A stretch of 64,000 nt of DNA from positions 6,328,285-6,392,284 of the forward strand of contig OV121096.1 of NCBI GenBank assembly GCA_921293015.1, given 5' to 3'. Origin of the DNA: Phorcus lineatus. Taxonomy: Eukaryota; Mollusca; Gastropoda; Trochida; Trochidae. Of this stretch, positions 48,901 to 59,120 are shown in pieces. The stretch's first letter is position 1. Each line of letters opens with the position of its first letter. The notes below the pieces were generated by a model. The model did no database searches. It worked only from the letters and a program-made list of their open reading frames with translations, and was not told where the DNA came from. The translations under genes were made by a program, and so were the position numbers.

Positions 48901-51900
48901 CTATGTAATGCATAGACAGGTGAAACAATAAATATGCATAGATAGAGAGAGGATAACTATATTTTAAAAGTACTGATTTATTTTCAAATCTTTTTTATTG
49001 TAGCAGGCTTAATATGCCATTCATCCGAAAATAAAAATAAAATACTGCTGTTAGCAAATAATGCTTTATTTTTTCCTGATTTGTTGTCATATTTATTTAA
49101 TTTGATTTCTTATCTCTTATCTAGGTATGAAAAATCCAAAATTCCAGAAAAAGGTCAAAAGGAATAAGACATCACAACCAGCAGATTGTGCAGATAACAT
49201 GTAAGTGTTAGTCAAGAAGTTCCATTAAGTCCAGTGCAAATTGAATGATATCAGCTATCTACATATTCACATTAACGCTAGAGACCCGGGTTCGAATCCC
49301 GGTGGAGACACCAAAAATTTGTGACTTGGGTCTCATCCTGTGTTGTGTCCCTGGGCAGGACACTTCATCCACTTTGCACTCAGTTCACCCAGCTGAACAA
49401 ATGGATACCTGAACAAGGGGGAAGTACGGACCTATACGGACGTGCAGAGCGCTTGTTAATCAGCGGCACCGAACATACTATCCCTCCAGGGTAATAATAC
49501 TCATGGCGTTTTGAGCATTCTTTATCATGGATATATGCGCGGTATAAGAATGCTATTATTAGGTCTTCAAGACAAAGTCTGGAAGACCTATTGGTTTTAT
49601 CCGAGTTATTATTATTTGTACTTTTTTTGTGAATCGACTACAGCCAAAACGGCTGCTTCAAATTCAACCAAATTTGGTATGCTGATAGCCCTTACTGTGG
49701 AATAGTCGTGCGAAGCTTTTGGGCTTAATCGGATCATGCGTTAAAAGCACATACCCACTCAAAGTTTCAAAAATTAACATTGGAAAAATTTTCAAAATGC
49801 ACTTAGAGACTTGCAACTTGTTTTAAACGATAGGCAATTACATTTTGAGCAAAAAAGTAAATCATGGCAATTTCGTAGCGTTAGTACTTTCGCCGCCATA
49901 TTTCTTTTTTTGACTTTTTTCAATTTCCGGACCCCATGCATCTTTGAAAATCTTCTCCTCTGAAGATACATGCAATTAAGAGCTGAAACTCACATATATC
50001 ATAGCTGAAGGAGTGGGGAGAAAAGTTATGGAGCCACATTTTCAATTTTCTTAATACTTTTTTTTCTGCAACCCTTCAAAGTCGGGCGACTTAGCTCATG
50101 TGACCATGTTCAAGGGCCGATAACTCAAAAACTTAGACTCACCATTGCACCATTTTTTCAGGAATGTAAGACCTATATGTGGACTTGACGAAACTATCAA
50201 AACATCGATCGCGAACATGGTCTTTTTTTCACAATTACCGATCGAAATCGGGAAAAATCTTTTGACAAAATTTAACATGGGGTAATTTTTCAAAATGCAC
50301 CTACAGACTTGAAACTTATTTTGAATGAAGCGTCATAACAGTCCAAACAAAAAAGTCAATCATGACGAATTCGTAACTAGCATACTTTTTTCGCATTGTC
50401 AACTTCTTTGCAATAATATCAGTTTCCTTATGAGATTTGGTCACATAGGCAAGTTACTGTTTACCACTAAGACAGAAAAGCATGTGAAGGTCAAACACTG
50501 TGTGAAGGTCAAACACTATGTGAAGGTCAAAGAGGAAGTCTTGAAGACCTAAGTACTGCCTCGGCAGTCCTAGTTATTATTACTATTATTATTAAAGCAG
50601 TGCTTGTGGCCCATTAGAACCCATGGTCTTCAGTTGTCTTCATTTCCAGAAGCAGTGATGAATCTAAAAACATGACCTGCTATCTTCCACCAGGTCTTGT
50701 CAGAGCAGGTTTAAATGAGATCCTCAATAAAAAAGCAAATATTACCACGAAAATACTTTGCATCCCAGAGTCTCAAAGCCTATATTTTATTTTGAGTCTT
50801 TTCAAAATTTATGACTGTTTGATGCAGAACCCGTTGGTTAAAATTATTAGTGAAGAATTGACCACTACTTTACAGGGGTTATATTTTGAGTCTTTTTTTC
50901 TTCAGGTGAATTTGTTACAGGGTTTAGCTGAATTTGAAATTAACCATATAAAGGCAATAACTGTTAATACTTGTGGTTTTCTGAAATTTGTGCAAATACC
51001 TTCACTAGTTATTCTGGCTCCTCACCTAGATCATTTCAATTTCATTGAAATGAGATGTATCCTATTGCTGCGTTTTACATGAGTAATACACTAGGTGGGT
51101 TATGTCAAGGGTTAAAACGGTTCACAACTTTAGTAGATGAACTGCAGTATCTTTCCTTTTGTTTGTCGCCCTTATATGAATAAAAGTCCAATTTCAGTTT
51201 AAACCAAACACCTGATTTTTTAGCCCATCTGACCGTCATCAGTGTATTATTATGTTCATCTGGCCTGTAAGGCCAGTTTGGCTTACCTTCTTTAAACTTT
51301 TAAATGTTTCATCTTCTTCTCCAGAGTCATGGACTAAGGAAATCTGAAATCTTGTGTGCAGACTCCTTGACTAAGGAAATCTGAAATCTTGTGTGCAGAC
51401 TCCTTGACTAATTAGGTTTTTCGGTAGAGGATGGGGATTTTCTCCTATAGATTTGGTGACCCTGTTACCGCTATGAAGGGCCACAGGGACCATACCCTAA
51501 AAACCTATTTTCATCCTCTTCTGCAGAAGCAATCTAAAATTTTATCCTAAGCTGATGAAGCTTTTGATAAATAGATTTGGTGATCCTTTTGCAGCTCATA
51601 GGGTGACCTGTCAATCATCTTCATTCCAGAAAGATTTTAACACAGGCTTTAGTTTATATTCTGAATTTGGTCTTCCAGATTAAGGGGAAGACGATAAGGG
51701 GGTAGTGACAATTAGATAAATGTCTTGATTAAAACATTACTCAATTCATACTTTAATTTTCTAATGGCTGTTTAACTACTAGTGAATAACTGTCTTTCTG
51801 ATCTTTTACAGAGGTGAAGACAATGAGCCGTTACTGTCAAAACTGGTTGTGAAAAATGGATTTGAAAAAGACTTCATAAAGCAAATGACAGATTTCTGGA

Positions 51901-54900
51901 AAAACAAACTGTTCTGTGATATGAAGCTTGATTTTGGTGGATTTCAAGTCTTGGTAGGTTTAAAATGATGATAATAATCCTTATTGTCCTATGTGTAATG
52001 TTGTGTAATTTTGGAAAAATTTTCTTTTTAAACTCTGCGAACACAAAGTCTGTTACACATTATGTCCGGTTGATAACTTTGTAATTAATTATAACCATTT
52101 TGATTCAAATTTGATATGGAAATTCAGATATAAGTAATGCTGTGTCATTAGTAACTGTTTTAAGAATATGTTAAAGAGAAAGACAAGAAACTGTTTACAA
52201 TTCCTGTAGGCTCATAACTTCTAAACTCATAATCATGTAATTTTGATCGAATTTGGTAGTGAGAAACATAATTACATGACGGTGTGTCATGATTGACAAG
52301 TTTAAACTTAAAATATTACAACATACATCAATCATAATCATTTAATCATATGTAAGTTTAGATAGTTTTAAGTTATTGCTTGTCCTTTCATACTTGACGC
52401 TGAATTTCTTCGAGATGTATTTGAGATAATTGTTTTCAAATTGCTTGAAGACCTTCTGATCTTCAATGATTTGTTCCTGAAATGCCTTAAAATCAATCTT
52501 ACAAACTTGATGTGTTACCAGTTTTCAATAAATTGGAAGTTAATGGTTTCATAATGATCCTTTCCAAATCTTAAAACCCTTACATTTTTTCTGCTGAGTC
52601 AAAGAGTTAATTATGCATTAATAGGCAAACAGCAACGGTTGTTCACTCAGCACTTTTTTGTTAAAAATGAATTTTGATTTTGTTGTTACAGGCCCACCAG
52701 CTTGTTTTCAATGTTGCTCAACCTTTCTGGCTCCGAGGACTGAGCACACACAAGGAAGAGAACTCTGTATTGACAGTTGAAGTTCCTGGAGTGGCAAGCA
52801 AAGAAGCAGTTGACAGTTTTATGACATTCCTTTACAATGGCTCTCTTTTAATCACAGACAGAACTTTTTATGATATCCTCAAACTTGGAAAATTGTTCAA
52901 CATTACCTCCATTGAGTATTTCTGCAACTCTTTCATCACAGCTTTGTCAAATTACAAGAAAGCAACAATGGCCAAGCTTTCAGATCAAGAGCCTAGCAAC
53001 AATGATTTGGAAGATCATTCAAGGCCCTCAGTGACTCACTCACCTGAACTCAATAACATGTCTGAGGAAGGAGAAGAACCTGGAAGGGAAGACGAAGAAA
53101 CTGATGCTTCGATTCTTTCAGACTTTAAAATTGAAATTGATGTTGATGGAAAGGATCCTGCTCCAGAGGGTGTTGATGAGACTGATGTGTATACTCCTCA
53201 GGGAGAGGAGGATGTTTCCATGGAAACAGATGACGAATTCATGAAGATTTCATGTGTTGATGACAATGACCAAGAATGGTTACTCGTGCCCAACAATATG
53301 GAAGACGACTCTGATACAGAGAGAGAATGTGATGACATTGAACCAGAAGCTGATGACAGTGATGTTCCATTCATTCCAGAAATGAAGAAAGAGGCAGAAG
53401 AATCTCAGGATGATGATGGTCATAATGACAAAGAATGGCTTTTGGTCCCTAATGAGACTGAAGACACCTCTGATGCAGAGAAAGAATTTGATGACATTGA
53501 CTCGGAAGTTGATGAAAGTGATATTCAAGACATTCCAAATATAAAGCAAGAAAAGAATGAATGTAAGGGTGATTGTCATCATGAAACGTCACCAGCCAAA
53601 CCTTCTCATGAAGAGAATCAAGTGAATGAGGATTCAGATGCTGATAAAAGTGGAAGTCATGAACTAAGTTTTGATGCATCAAAAGACATCAAACCAATCC
53701 TTCTCCCAGATGGTAGCATCTTACATACCCATCTTTCAAAAGACAACAGCTCATATCCTGTGGACAAAGTTTATGAGAGGAAACTTGCCCAAGCTGTTGA
53801 GCTCGTCGGGAAAGCAAGAAAAAATGATGAAGCTGAAGTTAATGCTGTTTGGGATGTTCATGAAGATTTTCGACAAGAACATGGTGATAGTACAATACAA
53901 AATGTTGATCCAAGTTTTATGGCAGATGATCATGAAGACCAAACCATTGACAATGAAATTCAAAGAAAGCAGTGTCCAGAAACTTCCTTAAAAGATGCCT
54001 TTGGTCTGTCAAGGGATTTAAGCCATCCAAATGAGCAGGGTTTTGAATGTAAGCAAATGGAAAATACCATTGTAATGCACAATGGTGAGAAAGTGAGACG
54101 TGCCACTTTCATTAAAGAAGATTCAACAGTTCTTTTATATGATGATGACTCTGTCATCAGCTTGAATTCACAGAAGCCACAACAGGAATCCTCTATAAAC
54201 ATTGAATTTGATGAATCAGTGAATGACAAGAACCCCTGGCCAGATGATGAAGAATTCAAGCAAACCAGCAACTTCTTCAACCACTTCAAATGCGACAGTT
54301 GCCCAAACATCTTTACGAGCAGGGCTAAACGTCAGGAACATGTTCAAAATTTTCATCGAGGCTTCAGATTTGTTTGCCAGTTCTGTGGCAAGAGGATGAC
54401 ATCACTAGATGGACTTAGGACTCATGAGTTAGAACACCTCAGTGAAGAGCAGCCTTATCAATGTAAGACATGTAATAAAACATTTGAAACAAAGTCCAAA
54501 CTGAATGTCCACAACAAGAGACACAAAATCTCAAAAGTCATCAATGCAGTTAAGGAAGAAAAACAAAACAAGTGTATTAATTGCTCAAAATCTTTCACTT
54601 CCATAAGTTCTCTGAAGAAACATAGATTAACAATTCACAAGAGCAGGTCACTAACCAGAGTAAAAACAAAATGTCCACGATGCAGACTAAGATTTAAATG
54701 TCTGTCTTCCATGAGACGTCATATCAAAACAAAACATTCAGACGCAGAATCTGCCCAGGTTGTCCAGAGCGATGTCATTCAGGCATATCCTTTAGGAGTT
54801 AAAGATGTGGAGGGGCTGGTACAAAGCTGTGTGAAGCAGGATTCTCAGGATAAGATTCCTGAACAGGTTCCAGAGAGGTTTCCTAAACCAAAGAGAAGGA

Positions 54901-55013
54901 TGCCAGATCGTGTTACAGGAACTAAGAACTTTCACTGTCAGGAGTGTGGTATGGACTTTCTGTTTGCAGCATCTCTCAAGAGACATTGCAGATCAGAACA
55001 TTCAAAAACATAG
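45971..55013 (+). CDS. Gene B: THAP-BTB-C2H2 zinc-finger protein, 1059 aa
   Basis: Coding exons: 45971-46525, 46841-46925, 49125-49200, 51812-51953 and 52692-55013 (3180 nt, all in phase). The ATG follows the acceptor (TTTATTTTCAG) by 7 nt, as in gene A. Residues 1-25 are basic. A THAP C2CH finger spans about 60-146 (C62-X4-C67, W90, C112-X2-H115, closing AYPTVL). A linker and lysine-rich segment (186-238) match gene A's in position. A BTB domain spans about 268-365 (LFCDMKLDFGG, AHQLVFNV, AVDSFMTFLYNG). The acidic region contains EWLLVPN twice. Six C2H2 fingers follow, five from about 820 and the last from about 1035. THAP and C2H2 modules both bind DNA and BTB mediates dimerisation, so a nuclear transcription regulator is likely (inference). 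Introns hold a hAT-like element, a SINE and a 1-kb TIR element. AATAAA lies at 55174. Confidence 0.85.
47107..47222 (+). repeat. 58-bp direct repeat, 2 copies
   Basis: GGTTTCTGTCTTCTGGAAT...GACAGTTTTATATCAATC occurs at 47107-47164 and 47165-47220 with about three differences. It lies in gene B intron 2. Confidence 0.9.
47597..47949. mobile_element. hAT-like non-autonomous element
   Basis: CAGGGCTCCAGATA at 47597-47610 is the exact inverted partner of TATCTGGAGCCCTG at 47936-47949. CTTAGG borders both sides (47591-47596 and 47950-47955). CAGGG...CCCTG ends are typical of hAT elements, although their target duplication is normally 8 bp. The 353-bp interior is non-coding. It lies in gene B intron 2. 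Confidence 0.65.
49262..49556 (+). mobile_element. tRNA-derived SINE, second type
   Basis: GACCCGGGTTCGAATCCCGG at 49283-49302 is a perfect T-arm/B box. A body follows (GGGTCTCATCCTGTGTTGTG, GGGCAGGACACTTCATCCAC, GTACGGACCTATACGGACG) and the tail ends ATGCGCGGTATAAGAATGC. The A-box half is missing or degenerate, so it is a SINE rather than a tRNA gene. Its 3' end abuts the TIR element that starts at about 49560. Confidence 0.7.
49558..50575. mobile_element. 1-kb non-autonomous TIR element in gene B intron 3
   Basis: TTAGGTCTTCAAGACAAAG at 49558-49576 faces GTCTTGAAGACCTAAG at about 50538-50553, inverted. AT-rich ATTATTATT runs follow both ends. The interior has two diverged direct copies of a segment of about 500 bp (ATTTTTCAAAATGCAC(T/C)TA(G/C)AGACTTG..., at about 49787 and 50284). 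Near the right end, 18-bp units (TGTGAAGGTCAAACACT) repeat three times at 50481-50531. Non-coding. Confidence 0.6.
51330..51415 (+). repeat. About 36-bp direct repeat, 2 copies
   Basis: GACTAAGGAAATCTGAAATC followed by TTGTGTGCAGACTCCTT occurs back to back at about 51332 and 51369, then starts a third time (GACTAATTAGG). It lies in gene B intron 3. Confidence 0.85.
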
Positions 55014-55173
55014 CAATATTCCTTGTTTAAGCAAGATATGAGCTGATATGAGAAACATGAGGGGAGGGGGTGTAGACATGAGGTTGAGGACTTCCTGGAG
55101 GAGAGGCCAGATCAAGGAATGACAGTTAAACAAAGAAGAATTCTGACAATCCAGATTTATAACTTTCACTAGC

Positions 55174-55179
55174 AATAAA
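55174..55179 (+). terminator. Poly(A) signal candidate for gene B
   Basis: AATAAA 161 bp past the TAG of gene B. It is the first canonical signal after the stop. Confidence 0.5.
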
Positions 55180-55311
55180 ACCCTCAAAATGCTGCAAGGA
55201 GACATGTCATTCTATCATTTAGGTATCCTTACAATGTTAAAGAATTGGTGTTAGAAGGGTTAATCTAAGTAAATATTGCATATTGAAGACTTCCCATGAC
55301 TGTATTTAACT

Positions 55312-55363
55312 CTTTGTTTGCAGTTTAGAAGACATTGTAAATCCAAGCACGGCAAATTATAGC
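55312..55363 (+). pseudogene. Relic of a third copy of the terminal C2H2 finger
   Basis: An acceptor-like CTCTTTGTTTGCAG precedes a frame reading FRRHCKSKHGKL-stop. This matches the last half of the terminal finger of genes A and B (LRRHCRSEHSNT / LKRHCRSEHSKT). It could be the remains of another family member or an alternative last exon of gene B. Confidence 0.5.
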
Positions 55364-55955
55364 TTGAGAAATACTAAAAAAGGCTATACAATTTAAATGT
55401 TTTTATTTCTTCACCTGCTCAAGGAAGAACATTGTTGTCTTAACCTATTTTGGCTCTTATCCAGATTAAAGTTCATGAAACATACTATGTGTCACTTTAA
55501 CTGGAAATGGGAGTAGTCTCAACAGAGTAAACACCTTAAAACTGAACATGCCAGTGCCTAACTTAGTCATACAATGGGACATCCTCCCCATAAGGTTCTT
55601 TAATTTCATTAGAGATCTTCTTTTGTATGAAACCTTTCATGTAAAAACAATAAATATCACTGCTCGGCTCTCGACTGCACATCACCACATAACCCCCAGA
55701 GCTAGTTGTTCCACTGACATAAAGTTTGAGCCACATGAACCAGAAATGGACCAGGGGGAAATCATTTGTTAACGTGCCTACCACATAACACACTGTTGCA
55801 ATACTGTTTTGAAAGTGTTTGATAGCATACAACAATAATTTTGCTTGCAAATTCTTATCTTTTTGACGTACCCGATTGAAAAATCTCCTGGTCCTTAAAT
55901 GTTGGTAATCTCATATAATAATCTCATATATATGTATAATTATATACGTCTCTTA

Positions 55956-56112
55956 CTACCCATGGTTCGCTAGTTCCAGCCAATTCTCGCAGGTTTCACC
56001 GGAAGGCACAGCCACATTAGTGTTGCGGGCTTTCTCCCTGTAAATGCTAGTAGCAGCGATATAAGTGAAATACTCTTGAAAACGGTAATACTCTCCAAAT
56101 CACCTAACCTGT
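55956..56112 (+). mobile_element. tRNA-derived SINE fragment, same family as 26380-26632
   Basis: CCATGGTTCGCTAGTTCCAGC, GGTTTCACCGG, GTTGCGGGCTTTCTCCCTG and GCAGCGATATAAGTGA are shared with the earlier copy in the same order. The tRNA part is missing. Confidence 0.7.
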
Positions 56113-58970
56113 ATACGTGTCAATAGCATCACTTTCTGGTACGTCTACTGATATATATATAAATATTCTATAGCTCCAAACTGAAATGAGAACTCTCTTC
56201 AGATTTAACATGAGAGATCATCGTGAGAGATAAGAATTCCTTCATGGGAAACATATTCAGTTTAGTAGGCATTTTCAGATAAAAATGGTACGCATATTAA
56301 ATGAAAAAATTAAAGCAATTGGGAACAACTTCATTTATCAAATTAGAAAGGTGTTCATGAACAAAACGAGAGCAATTTCCGAGTGAAAATGTGAACTTCT
56401 TTCCATGTCGGAAAAATAATGATTCTCTCAACACGACGGTTAAATGGAATAGAGAGGAACTATGGTCTCATGTTAATAGTACGTAAGTAAATTTTTTAAT
56501 CTACTTATCCTTATATACATACGGCTTTTGTCTCCTTCAGTCTAAACAGAAAACGAGATAATGTTGTCCTTGAAGCTAGAAAATTACGAAGCAGTGTAAA
56601 CACCAACTCGTATCGCATACACATCATGAAAGGTCATTCTGTCAAGTTACTGCAAAGCATATTTTGATACGGTTAACCCTCAAGTCACTGAATCTATTTT
56701 CGGTATCCTTGAAAAGTTTTGTGAAAGACATCTAAAAGAAGATTATTTAATTAACGTCTCAATTTTATAACAAAAAATATTCTTATAATTAGGTACAAAA
56801 AATGCAAATCAATTTGTAAGTGTATACAACAAGTCACATGAGAGATATATATGATTTATGAGAGACTGTATATTAAGAAGATCATTTCTTTTTACGTCAT
56901 CTCTGTTACATGTGTATTAGTTTGTCGGCAAGAAATACAAAATTCTGATTGGATGCAACAAAGTTAGTTGTGCAATCAAACTGATCATTAGGTCAGATCA
57001 TGGAAACGAGATAGAAGTCCGACGTTGATGTTCGATAACATTTTATTGAAAAGAAATAGGGACTGAAATTTTCCCTTGGGGATATCGAAAGGATGACTTT
57101 AGTTTTACCAAAGATTGATATCAAAGCACAACATATATCTCATTTTGCAGAGTGAATAAAAATATTAAGAAAATAAGTATAGACGAACAAGTTCTTATGG
57201 ATAGTCAACTTCTGCATTGCATGAAATGCGACGTATCGGTGAAGATACTTATACCGTTATCAAGCATGTTTGTATAAATGAATGAAGTTATTAATATACA
57301 TAATTTTAATTATGAAAGATTGATTTTTTATTTCGAAAAGCGGTAAGGGTATACAATCAAGACTGCCATGGTAGGATCTAAGGAGGAATTAATTAGTCAA
57401 TGAGTCTAACTGCAGACATTCCATGTCATGCTTTGTAAACCAGAAAACATAAAAAATCTGATACAAATATTTATGTTAAACTGTTCTTGGAATGTTATAA
57501 AATATATTCAGTTAATCTCTCACAAAAATCTCAACAAGGGTAATATTTTATCGATTGTTACGTCTTACAATTCTTTACGCACAATAAATCTGTCCGCATT
57601 AAAAAAAACCCCTTAACATATGATTTTTATCACCGTTTGAGCGAGAGACCTTCACGAACCTGTTTCACTTATCTCCCACTTCAATGTGAAATAGCGAAAT
57701 GAAAACACTCCATATTATTGTTTCATTGAATGCATTTATTTATTCTTATGCTTATTTTCAGTTCATGTTAATGATTGTTTGTGTTATGCTCTCTTGACAA
57801 TATATTTTTCTTAAAGGCACTATAGCACGTTTTTATTTTTCAAGTTTTTTCAATATTTGATACTAGTTTATAATAAGCCATTTTTCTTCAAAAGGGGAAA
57901 TACCAACGAGGATACAGAGGGTTTACGCTGTGTGATATCCCATATTACCTCACGTACGCGGCAAATGTGGACACTCTCCAAATATTACTTCATTTCATAT
58001 TGGTCCGTTATAACACCAAAAATCATTACAATTACAGTGAATTTCAGTATAATGTTTTTGAAGTATTTTATGAACCAACACCCACTTGAATTTGGTTTTT
58101 AAACGATTCTATCACTTTTCAAAGTTAACCGTCCCATTTCCATCCCGTTCCCCATATGTGTTTGTGACAGCAGTTAAAGTGTGAGGTGACCTTATATAAA
58201 CCAGTGTTTGTTGGTGTACAAGTGACCCGGTATATTACCCCTATATGTATGTTTATGTACCCGGTAAGCATGTACTTGAATACACGTATAACATACAACC
58301 TACTTCGCGACAAACTTTCATAGCGTTTTCACGCCTGCTTCAGGAAGAACTCGGTAAGCCTTTTCCAAGTCGGTGTTGAAATATGATTTCAAATATGATT
58401 ATTCTCGAATTCCTTTGCTTCAGCTATCACTATCTTTTTAAAGTTATCATTTTTTAAATTGATTCTTAACTATCATATTAAAACGACATTCCTATAACCC
58501 ATATGTTTCGTATGATGTATGTCATATACAGTAAACCTATTTCCTGCAAACCCATATGTCATGTTTTGTATTGCATGACAGGTTTGTTTTGTATTTGGGC
58601 CTATGGCCTATGTACGAAATGATGACGATGATGATATTGATGATGTTTTGATAGTATATACATAGACAAAAACGTTATTAACTCCAAAATAAAAAGGTTA
58701 TAAGCATTTATTTGTGGAAACCAGTGGCAAATGCATAAGTTGAGGCCTAACAACATTGGTTTGGCAATTTTTGACCGCAAATCTCAAACAACAAACTATA
58801 CAGTGCAACTGAAGACCCACAAATAGTTAGAGATGCTCTATGGTTGTGCAGTAAAATTAATTTTAATTGATTGATATCCGCGTAAGACCACGTAAGCCAT
58901 CGCCAGCAAATTATTTATATCCATGGTTTTGGAATGTCCTTTTGAAACCAGAAGGGAAACGGGTATCTGC
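56113..58970. other. Gene-free A+T-rich stretch
   Basis: No coding, RNA or mobile feature could be supported on either strand. Open frames here are short and low-complexity. Confidence 0.4.
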
Positions 58971-59120
58971 ATTCTCTCCCAACAGAGGTAGCTCCGTCCA
59001 GGTAGTTTAAGTTGCAATATTGTCCCGCTAGGGGAATGTGCCGGCAGGCCGAGAAACCTTCGTATTAAGACAGAGGTTGTATAGGAATTTATTACGGAGC
59101 TACCTCTGTCGGGAGAGAAT
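58971..59120. mobile_element. 150-bp MITE with 27-bp TIRs
   Basis: Positions 58971-58997 and 59094-59120 are inverted copies with one mismatch (both contain AGAGGTAGCTCCGT on opposite strands). The element shares its right end with 25663. The interior has no coding capacity. A target duplication is not obvious. Confidence 0.75.

Noticed and set aside
49283-49302. Functional tRNA gene
   Set aside because: Only the T-arm/B-box half is intact; no anticodon arm or acceptor pairing. It is a SINE head.
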